A DNA stretch of 53,413 nt. Origin: an uncultured Eubacteriales bacterium (GTDB taxonomy: Bacteria > Bacillota > Clostridia > Peptostreptococcales > Anaerovoracaceae). Of this stretch, positions 37,096 to 46,710 are shown piece by piece. The position numbers were made by a program, and so were the translations under genes. The DNA is taken from NCBI GenBank assembly GCA_900315125.1, contig OMXT01000040.1, forward strand, positions 1 through 53,413. The letters are read 5' to 3'. The notes beneath the pieces are model-generated. The model was not told the DNA's origin. It did not search any database and saw nothing but the letters and a program-made list of their open reading frames with translations. Numbering within the stretch: the stretch's first letter is position 1; each line of letters opens with the position of its first letter.

Positions 37096-37124
37096 TTGTA
37101 ACCGGAGCGTTCCTTTGGTATAAT
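37096..37124 (+). promoter_or_regulatory. glyA promoter
   Basis: TTGTAA (37096-37101), a 17-bp spacer and TATAAT (37119-37124), with a TGG extension before the -10. Transcription starts near 37131, and no riboswitch fits in the remaining ~65 bases. Confidence 0.8.
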
Positions 37125-37196
37125 TTTAATGTTAAACCGGGGATGAAAATCCAGTCAATCAATCAAGTTATAGGTAATAGTAATAAGGAGTAGATA

Positions 37197-38474
37197 ATGT
37201 TTGACAGAAATGGAAATGATAACAGTACGTACAATGTTGATAACATTGAGTTTATCAAGAAGACCTCTCCGGTCGTCGGCGGACTGATTGAGAAAGAGTA
37301 CAACAGACAGAAGAACAATGTAGAATTGATCGCTTCTGAGAACTACTGCTCTGAGGCAGTCCTGGCGGCCAACGGAAGCTGCCTCTGCTGGAAATACGCA
37401 GAAGGATATCCCGGAAAGCCCATGGAGAGACATTCCGGAAACAAGGGCAGATATTACGGAGGAACTCAGTTTATCGACCAGATCGAGGAGTACTGCTGCG
37501 ACAAGTGGAGAGAGGTATTCCATACAGATTATCACGTCAACGTACAGCCCCACAGCGGATCCCAGGCGAACTTCGCGGCTTATAAGGCAATCTGCGATCC
37601 CGGGGATGTTGTCCTTTCCCTCAGCCTGGACAACGGCGGCCACCTGACACACGGTTCCGCAGTAAACTTCAGCGGAAAATTATATGACATCCACTTCTAT
37701 GATGTTGATGAGAAGGGATTCATCGATATGGAGGATGTAAGGAAGAAGGCCCACGAGCTTCAGCCTAAGGTGATCCTGACCGGAGCCAGCGCTTATTCCC
37801 GCATCATCGACTTCAAGGCGTTCGCTGAGATCGCTCAGGAAGTCGGCGCTTACTTCATGGTAGACATGGCTCATATCGCGGGCCTCGTTGCTGCAGGCGA
37901 GCATCCATCTCCCTTCGGATATGCGGATATTATCACAACGACGACTCACAAGACACTGAGAGGACCGAGAGGCGGACTGATCTTCGCCAAGCCGGAGCTG
38001 GCCAAGAAGGTCGACAGCGCTGTATTCCCCTACGCTCAGGGCGGTCCGCTGGAGCACATCATCGCTGCTAAGGCAATCGCTGCAGAAGAGGCTCTTAAGC
38101 CGGAATTCAAGGAATATGCGCATCAGGTAGTCCTGAACTGCAAGGCCCTCTGCGATGAGTTCCTGAAGATGGGATATCACATTGTGACAGGCGGCACAGA
38201 CAACCACGTATTCCTGCTGGATCTGAAGGAATTCCCCTTCAGCGGAAGAGACCTGCAGGAGAGATGCGATGCTGTAGGCATCACGCTGAATAAGAACGCA
38301 GTTCCGGGAGATCAGCGTTCACCCATGCAGACAAGCGGCGTCCGCATCGGTACAGCGCCGATGACGACCAGAGGCTATAAGGAAGACGATTTCCGCCAGG
38401 TTGCCCGCAGGATCGACGGCGTGATCAAGGAACTCAAGGCTGAGAAGGAAGCAGAAGCAAAGGAAGAAAAATAA
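37197..38474 (+). CDS. glyA: Serine hydroxymethyltransferase
   Basis: A 425-aa PLP enzyme converting serine and THF to glycine and 5,10-methylene-THF. The PLP lysine is in TTTTHKTLRGPRGG. Substrate and cofactor parts include ELIASENYCSEAV, YAEGYPGKP and PHSGSQAN. AAGGAG precedes the ATG. An N-terminal extension of ~15 polar residues precedes the usual start. Uniform codon use suggests high expression. It supplies C1 units to the same folate pool as Fhs and FchA. Confidence 0.97.
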   Translation: MFDRNGNDNSTYNVDNIEFIKKTSPVVGGLIEKEYNRQKNNVELIASENYCSEAVLAANGSCLCWKYAEGYPGKPMERHSGNKGRYYGGTQFIDQIEEYCCDKWREVFHTDYHVNVQPHSGSQANFAAYKAICDPGDVVLSLSLDNGGHLTHGSAVNFSGKLYDIHFYDVDEKGFIDMEDVRKKAHELQPKVILTGASAYSRIIDFKAFAEIAQEVGAYFMVDMAHIAGLVAAGEHPSPFGYADIITTTTHKTLRGPRGGLIFAKPELAKKVDSAVFPYAQGGPLEHIIAAKAIAAEEALKPEFKEYAHQVVLNCKALCDEFLKMGYHIVTGGTDNHVFLLDLKEFPFSGRDLQERCDAVGITLNKNAVPGDQRSPMQTSGVRIGTAPMTTRGYKEDDFRQVARRIDGVIKELKAEKEAEAKEEK

Positions 38475-38524
38475 TGTTTCCAGCTGCGCCCGCAGCACAG
38501 AAACAGAAATAACAGAATGATCAA

Positions 38525-38549
38525 GGTGCGCGCTAAGTCAGCGCGCACC
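38525..38549 (+). terminator. Perfect hairpin between glyA and plsX
   Basis: GGTGCGCGCT (38525-38534) and AGCGCGCACC (38540-38549) pair fully around AAGTC. No T-tract follows, so it is more likely an RNA-stabilising or partial attenuating element than a full terminator. Confidence 0.5.
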
Positions 38550-38570
38550 GTTCTCAATAGGGGTAGATTT

Positions 38571-39593
38571 ATGAAAATCATACTGGATGGAATGGGCGGA
38601 GACAATGCGCCGGAAGCAGTCGTAGACGGAGCCATAGACGCGGCGAAGGAGATCGCAGAAGAGATCGTGATCACCGGACCGCAGGATATGCTGGAACATG
38701 AGCTTCGCAGCAGAGGATACAGGGGATCGCAGATTTCTGTCGTCAATGCGGAAGAAGTGATAACAAATGACGAGGCGCCGGTAAAGGCGATCCGCACCAA
38801 GAAGGACTCTACCATCGCTGTGGGTCTCCGGATGGTGAGGGACGGAGAAGGCGACGTCTTTATCTCTGCGGGCAGTACAGGCGCTTTGCTTGCAGGGGGC
38901 ACGCTGATCCTGGGCAGGGTGAAGGGCATAGAACGGCCTACACTTGCCACGGTCTATCCGGTGATAGGAAATGAACCCTCTCTGCTGACAGACACAGGAG
39001 CCAACGCGGAGTGCCGTCCAGGCAACCTGCTGGAGTTTGGCCTGATGGGCAGCATATATATGGAGAAGGTCCTCGGACGCGTCAATCCATCAGTAGGCCT
39101 TGTAAATCTCGGTACGGAATCCCACAAGGGGACGCCCCTGACGAAGGAGGCCTATCAGCTTCTGTCAGAAAGCAACCTGAATTTCATCGGGAACGTTGAG
39201 ACCAGGGAACTGCAGAACGCAGTCTGTGATGTGATCGTCACAGACGGGTTTACGGGCAATGCCATTATCAAGCTGACAGAGGGCATCGGCCTCATGGTCC
39301 TTCGGGAACTGAAGAAACGCTTTCTGGGGACGACCAAGGCGAAAATGGGCGCACTGCTCCTGAAGGATCAGCTCATGACGCTGAAGACAGAATTTGATTA
39401 TAAGGAATACGGCGGCGCTCCGATCCTCGGCGTGCGCAGACCGCTGCTGAAGATGCACGGTTCTTCCGACCGTCTGGCGGTCAAGCAGACGATCCTCAAG
39501 TCCATACCCTATGTGGAGCAGGATGTAGTAGGCACCATCGAGCGGGCAATACAGGAAGAGAAAGAACGGCAGCAGGAGCATCAGGATGCGTAA
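38571..39593 (+). CDS. plsX: Phosphate acyltransferase PlsX
   Basis: A 340-aa enzyme that makes acyl-phosphate from acyl-ACP for phospholipid synthesis. The opening MKIILDGMGGDNAP and the GANAECRPGNLLEFGLMGS segment (written here from ~142) are family hallmarks. The ATG at 38571 is chosen for this conserved start; the frame is open back to 38517. It feeds PlsY, encoded 7 kb downstream. rpmF, often upstream, and acpP, often between plsX and rnc, are absent here. Confidence 0.96.
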   Translation: MKIILDGMGGDNAPEAVVDGAIDAAKEIAEEIVITGPQDMLEHELRSRGYRGSQISVVNAEEVITNDEAPVKAIRTKKDSTIAVGLRMVRDGEGDVFISAGSTGALLAGGTLILGRVKGIERPTLATVYPVIGNEPSLLTDTGANAECRPGNLLEFGLMGSIYMEKVLGRVNPSVGLVNLGTESHKGTPLTKEAYQLLSESNLNFIGNVETRELQNAVCDVIVTDGFTGNAIIKLTEGIGLMVLRELKKRFLGTTKAKMGALLLKDQLMTLKTEFDYKEYGGAPILGVRRPLLKMHGSSDRLAVKQTILKSIPYVEQDVVGTIERAIQEEKERQQEHQDA

Positions 39594-40275
39594 CGGTGAA
39601 TTTGAAAAGAAAATCCAATATGAATTTCACGATAAAGAGCTGCTGCGGAAGGCGCTGACCCACAGTTCCTACTGCGTAGAGCACCAGATGCCCGGCAGGG
39701 AAAGCAACGAGAGGCTGGAATTCCTTGGAGACGCATATCTCGACGCGATCACGGGAGCGGAGCTTTACCGGAGAATGGAAGAAGTGAATGAGGGCAGGCT
39801 GTCCCAGACCAGGGCTCTCGTGGTCTGTGAGCGTTCTCTTGCCATGGTGGCGGAGAGACTGGATATCGGCAGTTATCTTGACCTCGGTCACGGCGAGGAG
39901 CGTTCAGGAGGAAGGCACAGGGAATCGATCATCGCAGACGCATGTGAAGCAGTGATCGGGGCGATCTATCTCGACGGGGGTTATACGGCCGCAGAGGTCT
40001 TTGTTCTAAGAGAATTTACCCCTGTGATCGAGGACGCCCTGGCAGGCAGGCTTTTCTCAGACTATAAGACGCGGGTGCAGGAGATCCTCCAGAAGGACGG
40101 TTCTTCTCCGGTGATAGAGTACGTGCTGGACCGGGAAGAGGGGCCGGACCACGATAAGACTTTTTATATGCACATGACGGTGAACGGACAGGTCTGCGGA
40201 AGAGGCAGCGGCAAGAGCAAGAAGGAAGCAGAGCAGAACGCGGCGAGGCTTACGCTGACGGGAGGATATATTTAA
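39586..40275 (+). CDS. rnc: Ribonuclease III
   Basis: A 229-aa double-strand-specific RNase that matures rRNA and some mRNAs. The signature NERLEFLGDAYLD (~40-52) carries catalytic acids, and ADACEAVIGAIYLDGG the others. Residues ~155-225 form the double-stranded RNA-binding domain (GSGKSKKEAEQNAA). The start overlaps the end of plsX by eight bases and the stop shares a base with smc, so the three are probably translationally linked. Confidence 0.97.
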   Translation: MRNGEFEKKIQYEFHDKELLRKALTHSSYCVEHQMPGRESNERLEFLGDAYLDAITGAELYRRMEEVNEGRLSQTRALVVCERSLAMVAERLDIGSYLDLGHGEERSGGRHRESIIADACEAVIGAIYLDGGYTAAEVFVLREFTPVIEDALAGRLFSDYKTRVQEILQKDGSSPVIEYVLDREEGPDHDKTFYMHMTVNGQVCGRGSGKSKKEAEQNAARLTLTGGYI

Positions 40276-43200
40276 TGTATTTTAAGAGACTGGAAATGCA
40301 GGGGTTTAAGTCCTTTGCGGAGCCGGTTGTCATAGAATTTCATCAGGGGATCACCTGCATCGTCGGACCAAATGGAAGCGGCAAGAGCAATATAAGCGAC
40401 GCGATCCGCTGGGTTCTGGGGGAGCAGAGTCCCAGGGCGCTGCGGGGCGGCAAGATGGAAGAGGTCATCTTCAACGGCACGGAAAACCGCAGGCCGAGAG
40501 GCATGGCAGAGGTCACGCTGGTGATCGATAATTCCGACGGCAGTCTGAATATCGAGTACAAGGAAGTGGCCATCACCCGGAGGATGTTCCGCTCCGGAGA
40601 AAGTGAATATCGGATCAATGACAATCCGTGCAGGCTGAAAGATATCCGTGAACTGATCATGGATACGGGGATCGGCGTGGACGGCTATTCTATTATTGGC
40701 CAGGGCCGGATCCAGGACATCGTCAGCAATAAACCGGAAAGCCGCCGGGAGATATTTGAGGAGGCGGCCGGCGTCGTCGCCTATAAGACCCGCCGGGCGG
40801 AAGCAGAAAAGAAACTGGGCGGCACCAGAAACAACCTTGAGCGCATCGACGATATCGTCGGTGAGATCGAGGGCCGGATCGACGGACTGAAGAAGGACAG
40901 CCAGAAGGCCAGGAGATATCTCGAGCTGCGGGAGCAGTATAAGATGCTGGAGATCAACATTATTCTCCGCAACATCGACACCTGCGGCAGGCACAGCGAT
41001 GAATACCGGGGCGATATCGCAGACCTTGACGCGAAGATCAAGTTCATGGAGGGCAACCGGAAGACATCGGAAACGGAAGTCCTGGAGCTGAATAAGCGCA
41101 CCGAGGTGCTGGACCGGATCGCCGAGTCCACTCACGCGAAGCTCGTTTCCAATGTAGAGAGGATCAATGTGCTCCGGGGTCAGAGCAGGCTGAACGAGGA
41201 AAAGCTTGCCAATATCGAGAAGGAAGAGGAGCGGCTGGAGAAGGAGATCGCATCTCTGAATCAGAAAATTTCCGACGGCCAGGGCGAGCTTGAGAATCTG
41301 AAGGACCAGAGAGATGAGATCCAGAACTCGGAAAGAGAGGCGCAGCGGGATCTCCAGGAGAAGCTTTACAAGCTGAGGCAGATTCAGGGGTCATCGGACC
41401 GTTACGGCGATACCATTGAGGACAGCAACGAGCAGATCATCCGGTTGAACAGTGAGTCTGCTTCCAAAAAGAGCGAAGCCCGGAGCATTGAGAATTATAA
41501 GTCTACGCTGGAGAAACGCCGGAAGGAAATAGAAGAGGAAAGCGACGCCGTGCGCCGCGCCCAGCACAGGGATACGGAAGAACTCCGCAGAGCGGAAGGC
41601 AAGTATAAGCAGGCGAAGGAACAGAAAGACCGTCTGGATTCAGAAAACGCGGAGAGAGAATACCATTACAGGGAACGGATCGCCCAGAGAGACAGTCTTC
41701 GGAAAGAGATCGAAAAACTGCGCATAGATATCAGCCGGCACGAGTCGAGACGCCGGACATTTGAGGAAATGGAGCAGAATTTCGACGGCTATAACTATGC
41801 GGTAAAATACATCATGCGCTGCGGGATCAGCGGGATCGAAGGCGTTGTAGGCGAGTCCATGGGCGTTCCTCAGGGGTACGAGACGGCTGTGGAAACGGCT
41901 CTGGGCGCCCAGATGCAGAATATCATCTGCGCGGATGAGCAGAGCGCCCGCCGGGCGATCACCGCCCTGAAGATCAATAAGTCCGGCCGTCTGACATTTC
42001 TGCCGGTAAGTTCTGTCCGGGGCAATAAGGCGGATCCGCCGTCCGCAATACTGGAGGATCCCGGATATCTGGGCGTTCTCTGCGATATTATCGACTATGA
42101 CCACAGGTACCGGAGGATCTTCGAATATCTCCTTGGAAGGGTCCTGTGCGTCGATGAGCTGAACACGGCGATCCGGCTGTCGAAGGCCGGAGGCAGGGGA
42201 CTGCGCTTTGTGACTCTGGACGGCGAGATCATCAATGCCGGAGGCGCGATCACAGGCGGAAGGTACCGGAACCAGTCAGCCAACCTTCTGGAACGGAAGA
42301 ATGAGATCGCCAAGCTGAAGCACGAGACGGAGCAGCTGCAGAATCAGCTTTCGTCGTTAGAGAAGGAGCAGGGCGTCTGCGAGGCGTCCATACGTCAGCT
42401 GGATCAGGCGCTGCAGGCTACTGCTGACGACGGCAGTGAGAATGCTTTGTCCATGGCGGCGCTGAAGGAGAAAATCTCTGCGCTGAATCATTCTCTGGAA
42501 GAGAGTGACCGTAAGCTGAACAAGAATCAGCTGGAGAACGAGACCATAGAACGGGAGCTGGATGAAGCAGACGGCATGATCGAACGCATGCTTGATGAGA
42601 GCAAGTCTGCAGAGGCTGAGATCGAGCGTATCAGCAGAGAAGTGGAAGAGATCACCGCCGATTACGAGGAACGGCGGAGCAATATAGAACAGGCCCAGGC
42701 GGAGGTGACCGAAGCCCGCCTCGCGGCAGGACAGTGGTCCGGCAGGGTATCCGCGGCGGAAACGCTGATCACCCGTGTGGAAGAGGAACTGAAGGATCAG
42801 CGGAAACAGAACCGGGAACACGAGGATCATCTCAGAGAGATCCGCAGGGAAAAAAGCCATATGGAAAATGGCGGCAGCAGCAGTCTCTATGAGATCCAGG
42901 AACTGGAACAGGATCGGAAATCCCTGGATGAACAGGCGGAGGAGACTAGCCGGGAAAAGACGGATATTGCCGCAAGGCTGAAAGCTCTTTCTGAGGAGCA
43001 GGAGAAAAACGAGCGGGAGATCCGCCAGAGCCGGGACCAGAAATACCAGCTGGAGATCAAGTCAGCGAAGAACGAGACCCAGATGGATAATCTGAAGGAC
43101 AAACTCTGGGATGAGTTTGAGGTATCCTATGCCCAGGCCATGGATTACAAGGAGGATCATTTCGCCATGTCCTCCGGCGTCAGCGAAAGCCGCAGGATCC

Positions 43201-43835
43201 GTAAAGAACTGCGGGAACTGGGCGACGTCAATGTAGGCGCCATAGAAGAATACGAGCAGGTGAACAAACGCTATCAGTTCCTGACAGAGCAGCGGCAGGA
43301 TGTGGTCAAGGCAGTGGACGAACTCGTTACGATCATAGACCAGCTGGACGGGACGATCACCCGGACATTTAAAGAGAGCTTCAATCAGGTAGAATATAAT
43401 TTTGAAAAAGTGTTCAGCGAACTCTTCGGGGGCGGCCATGCGGAGCTCCGCCTGGAAGACGAGACGGATCCGCTGGAATCGGGCATAGAGATCGTCGCCC
43501 AGCCGCCGGGAAAGCGGCTGCAGAATATCAATCTCATGTCCGGCGGGGAGAAGACCATGACAGCCATCGCGCTGATGTTCGCCGTGCTGAAGACCAGGCC
43601 TACGCCATTCTGCATCCTCGATGAGGTGGAGGCAGCGCTGGATGATGACAATATCGACCGGTTTTCTGACTATCTCAGGAACTTCGGCGAAACACAGTTC
43701 GCCCTCATCACCCACCAGAAGGCGACGATGGAGCATGCGGACGTCCTTTACGGCATCACCATGCCGGAGCACGGGGTCTCCAAGGTCCTGAGCCTGCGGA
43801 TCGGGGATTATGATCCGGACGATTATACAGACTGA
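40275..43835 (+). CDS. smc: Chromosome segregation protein SMC
   Basis: A full-length 1,186-aa condensin ATPase. Walker A GPNGSGKSN is at ~32-40, and the first coiled-coil arm covers ~170-500. The globular hinge (~515-630, EGVVGESMGVPQGYE) and second coiled coil (~660-1000) follow. The C-terminal head has the signature LMSGGEKTM and Walker B CILDEVEAALDD. It acts with ScpA and ScpB, which are not in this window. The start shares a base with the rnc stop. smc-ftsY adjacency is conserved in Bacillota. Confidence 0.98.
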   Translation: MYFKRLEMQGFKSFAEPVVIEFHQGITCIVGPNGSGKSNISDAIRWVLGEQSPRALRGGKMEEVIFNGTENRRPRGMAEVTLVIDNSDGSLNIEYKEVAITRRMFRSGESEYRINDNPCRLKDIRELIMDTGIGVDGYSIIGQGRIQDIVSNKPESRREIFEEAAGVVAYKTRRAEAEKKLGGTRNNLERIDDIVGEIEGRIDGLKKDSQKARRYLELREQYKMLEINIILRNIDTCGRHSDEYRGDIADLDAKIKFMEGNRKTSETEVLELNKRTEVLDRIAESTHAKLVSNVERINVLRGQSRLNEEKLANIEKEEERLEKEIASLNQKISDGQGELENLKDQRDEIQNSEREAQRDLQEKLYKLRQIQGSSDRYGDTIEDSNEQIIRLNSESASKKSEARSIENYKSTLEKRRKEIEEESDAVRRAQHRDTEELRRAEGKYKQAKEQKDRLDSENAEREYHYRERIAQRDSLRKEIEKLRIDISRHESRRRTFEEMEQNFDGYNYAVKYIMRCGISGIEGVVGESMGVPQGYETAVETALGAQMQNIICADEQSARRAITALKINKSGRLTFLPVSSVRGNKADPPSAILEDPGYLGVLCDIIDYDHRYRRIFEYLLGRVLCVDELNTAIRLSKAGGRGLRFVTLDGEIINAGGAITGGRYRNQSANLLERKNEIAKLKHETEQLQNQLSSLEKEQGVCEASIRQLDQALQATADDGSENALSMAALKEKISALNHSLEESDRKLNKNQLENETIERELDEADGMIERMLDESKSAEAEIERISREVEEITADYEERRSNIEQAQAEVTEARLAAGQWSGRVSAAETLITRVEEELKDQRKQNREHEDHLREIRREKSHMENGGSSSLYEIQELEQDRKSLDEQAEETSREKTDIAARLKALSEEQEKNEREIRQSRDQKYQLEIKSAKNETQMDNLKDKLWDEFEVSYAQAMDYKEDHFAMSSGVSESRRIRKELRELGDVNVGAIEEYEQVNKRYQFLTEQRQDVVKAVDELVTIIDQLDGTITRTFKESFNQVEYNFEKVFSELFGGGHAELRLEDETDPLESGIEIVAQPPGKRLQNINLMSGGEKTMTAIALMFAVLKTRPTPFCILDEVEAALDDDNIDRFSDYLRNFGETQFALITHQKATMEHADVLYGITMPEHGVSKVLSLRIGDYDPDDYTD

Positions 43836-43855
43836 TATCAGAGGAGTACACAGAT

Positions 43856-44755
43856 ATGGGACTTACAACGAAGAAAAAGGGGTTCTTCGGACGGCTTTCC
43901 GAGCGCCTGAATGATGTAATATTCATGCGCCCTAAGATCGACGAAGAGACCATGGATGATATTGAGGAGGTGCTGATCACGTCAGACATCGGCATGGATA
44001 CGACCATGAAGATCATGGATAACCTGCGGGAGACCATCAAATCAGAACGCATAGAGGATCCGGATGTGATGAAACAGGCCCTCGTTAAGATCATTGCCGG
44101 ACTGACGGATAAAGGCGAGCGGAACCTCCTGACAGACAAACGTCCCCTGGTCATACTGATGATCGGCATCAACGGGGGCGGCAAGACAACGACCATTGCC
44201 AAGCTGGGAAACCGTCTGAAACAGGAAGGGCAGACCGTAGAGTTTGCCGCGGCGGACACATTCCGGGCTGCGGCAGCAGAGCAGCTTCAGATCTGGGGAG
44301 ACCGGATTGGCGTAAGAACGGTAAGACACCAGGAGGGAGCGGATCCCAGCGCGGTTCTCTTTGACGCGGTACAGTCAGCCAAGGCCAAGGGAACGGACGT
44401 GCTGATCTGCGATACGGCAGGACGCCTTCAGAATAAGAAAAACCTCATGGACGAGCTGGCCAAGATGAACCGGGTGATCGACAGAGAATATCCGGAAGCG
44501 GAACGGGAGACTCTTCTCGTGCTGGACGCGACGAACGGAAAGAACGCCGTTTCCCAGGCGAAGGAGTTCAATGAGGCGGCGGCGCTGACCGGCGTGGTAA
44601 TCACCAAGCTGGACGGCACGGCGAAGGGCGGCATTGCCATCACCGTAGCCGACGAATTTGATCTTCCCATCAAGTTTATCGGGACCGGTGAGGGTGTAGA
44701 AGACCTGGAAGCATTCGACCCAGAGGAATTTGCCGGAGGAATTTTCAATGAGTAA
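43856..44755 (+). CDS. ftsY: Signal recognition particle receptor FtsY
   Basis: A 299-aa SRP receptor GTPase with a short N-terminal region and the NG domain. Motifs: GINGGGKTTTIAKL (G1), DTFRAAAAEQLQ (insertion-box region), DTAGRLQNKKNLM (G3), TKLDGTAKGG (G4). There is no long acidic A domain, as in most Gram-positive bacteria. GAGGAG precedes the ATG. The ylxM-ffh genes that often follow are missing; der overlaps the end instead. Confidence 0.97.
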   Translation: MGLTTKKKGFFGRLSERLNDVIFMRPKIDEETMDDIEEVLITSDIGMDTTMKIMDNLRETIKSERIEDPDVMKQALVKIIAGLTDKGERNLLTDKRPLVILMIGINGGGKTTTIAKLGNRLKQEGQTVEFAAADTFRAAAAEQLQIWGDRIGVRTVRHQEGADPSAVLFDAVQSAKAKGTDVLICDTAGRLQNKKNLMDELAKMNRVIDREYPEAERETLLVLDATNGKNAVSQAKEFNEAAALTGVVITKLDGTAKGGIAITVADEFDLPIKFIGTGEGVEDLEAFDPEEFAGGIFNE

Positions 44756-46073
44756 ACCGATCGTGGCTGTCGTAGGACGGCCAAATGTAGGAAAATCTAC
44801 ATTTTTTAACAGCATCATAGGCCGGCGGGTATCCATCGTAGAGGATACGCCCGGCGTTACGAGAGACCGGATCTATGCAGAGGCGGAATGGAACGGCATT
44901 GCCTTCGGTATGATAGACACCGGCGGCATAGAGCCGGCAAGCAAGGACGTCATCCTGTCCCAGATGAGAGAGCAGGCCCAGATTGCCATGGACATGGCGG
45001 ATGTCATCCTGTTCATGGTGGACGGCAGAGAAGGCCTGACCTCTGCGGACGAAGAGGTGGCGTCCATGCTGCGGCGCACAGGGAAGAAAGTGATTCTTCT
45101 CGTGAACAAAGTCGATAATCCCCGGAAACCGCCGGATACCCTTTATGACTTTTACACACTGGGGATCGGCGAACCGATTCCCATTTCCTCAGCGAATAAG
45201 CTGAACTTCGGCGATGTGCTGGACGAGATCGTCCAGAGTTTTCCTGAAGAAAAACTGGAAGAGGAGGACGAGCGGATCCGCCTGGCGGTGATCGGCAAGC
45301 CCAACGTGGGAAAATCCTCGCTGATCAATGCTTTGATCAATGAGAACAGGGTCATCGTATCTGATATCGCAGGAACGACCCGGGACTCCATCGACACGCC
45401 TTTTACGTGGAAAGGGAACGATTATGTGCTCATCGACACTGCCGGCATACGCCGTAAGAGCAAGGTCAATGAGAATATCGAGAAATACAGCGTTGTCCGG
45501 GCGGTCGCAGCCATAGAGCGGTCCGATGTGTGCCTGCTGCTGATCGACGCGGCAGAGGGCATCACAGAACAGGACAAGAAGATCTGCGGCATTGCCCACG
45601 AGGCGGGCAAGGGCATCGTCGTCATCGTAAATAAATGGGATCTGATCGAGAAGTCGACGAACACCATGCGGGATTATAAGAAAAAGATCCTGACGGAGCT
45701 CAGCTATGCTTCCTACGCGCCGGTTCTCTTCATATCCGTGAAGGACAGGATCCGGCTGGACCAGGTCATGGAAACAGCTGCAAAGGTGGCGGAGATCCGG
45801 GCGACGAGAGTGCCTACGGGCATGCTGAACAGCCTGATCATCGATTCCGTCATGATGAAACAGCCGCCTTCGGACAAGGGCAAGCGGCTGAAGATCTATT
45901 ATGTGACTCAGGTGAGCGTCAAGCCGCCCCTGTTCTCATTCCAGATCAACTCCCGCGAGCTCATGCACTTCTCCTATGCACGCTATCTGGAGAACCGCAT
46001 TCGGGACACATTCGGCTTTGAAGGCACGTCCATAAAGTTTGTATTCAGAGAAAAGAGAGAGAAGGACCAGTAA
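44748..46073 (+). CDS. der: Ribosome-associated GTPase Der (EngA)
   Basis: A 441-aa protein with two tandem GTPase domains: GRPNVGKST (~9-17) and GKPNVGKSS (~184-192), each with its own NKVD/NKWD and DTxG motifs, plus a C-terminal KH-like domain. It is required for 50S assembly. The ATG at 44748 (MSKPIVAVVG) follows GGAGG and overlaps ftsY by eight bases. The frame is open slightly upstream, but only inside ftsY. Confidence 0.97.
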   Translation: MSKPIVAVVGRPNVGKSTFFNSIIGRRVSIVEDTPGVTRDRIYAEAEWNGIAFGMIDTGGIEPASKDVILSQMREQAQIAMDMADVILFMVDGREGLTSADEEVASMLRRTGKKVILLVNKVDNPRKPPDTLYDFYTLGIGEPIPISSANKLNFGDVLDEIVQSFPEEKLEEEDERIRLAVIGKPNVGKSSLINALINENRVIVSDIAGTTRDSIDTPFTWKGNDYVLIDTAGIRRKSKVNENIEKYSVVRAVAAIERSDVCLLLIDAAEGITEQDKKICGIAHEAGKGIVVIVNKWDLIEKSTNTMRDYKKKILTELSYASYAPVLFISVKDRIRLDQVMETAAKVAEIRATRVPTGMLNSLIIDSVMMKQPPSDKGKRLKIYYVTQVSVKPPLFSFQINSRELMHFSYARYLENRIRDTFGFEGTSIKFVFREKREKDQ

Positions 46074-46075
46074 CG

Positions 46076-46672
46076 ATGATAAGCGCTGAATTTATCGCGG
46101 TGATCGTCATCGCTTACATACTTGGAAATATATCGCCCTCAACGATCCTTGCCAAAAGGAGAGGGATGGATATCAAACACGAAGGCAGCGGCAATGCGGG
46201 GACGACCAATACCCTCAGGGTGCTGGGGGTGCACGCGGCGCTGATCACCCTCGTCGTGGACATCGGCAAAGGCGTCCTTGCCGTGATGCTGGCCCGCTGG
46301 ATCTGTCCCGCGGCTGTCATGTACTGCGCGCTGGCGGCATTCCTGGGTCATGTGTTCCCGGTATTCCTTAAATTTAAAGGGGGCAAAGGCGTGGCTGTGG
46401 CATTTGGCGTTCTTCTTGCCATGAACTGGAAACTGGCCCTGGCGGCCTTCGGCGTCGTGGCCGTCGTGGTTGTGCTTACAAGAAGAGTTTCGCCGGGTTC
46501 CATCGCCATTGCGGTGGTTTTCCCGCTGCTTGTGTATTGGATGGAGCCGGATTTCTTCTATCTTTCCATCATCATGGCTCTGATCGTATTCTTTAAACAC
46601 TGGTCCAACCTGATGAGGCTCATCCATGGAGAAGAAAAGCCGATCACCGCAAGCTGGTTCAAAAAGCGCTGA
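46076..46672 (+). CDS. plsY: Glycerol-3-phosphate acyltransferase PlsY
   Basis: A 198-aa membrane protein with about five helices. The conserved cytoplasmic motifs are present: GSGNAGTTNTLRVLG and LGHVFPVFLKFKGGKGVA. It transfers the acyl group from acyl-phosphate (PlsX product) to glycerol-3-phosphate, whose supply depends on GpsA, the next gene. It begins two bases after the der stop. Confidence 0.96.
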   Translation: MISAEFIAVIVIAYILGNISPSTILAKRRGMDIKHEGSGNAGTTNTLRVLGVHAALITLVVDIGKGVLAVMLARWICPAAVMYCALAAFLGHVFPVFLKFKGGKGVAVAFGVLLAMNWKLALAAFGVVAVVVVLTRRVSPGSIAIAVVFPLLVYWMEPDFFYLSIIMALIVFFKHWSNLMRLIHGEEKPITASWFKKR

Positions 46673-46710
46673 AGAAGATTCTGTAGTTAATAAGAAAGGC
46701 GGAATACTAT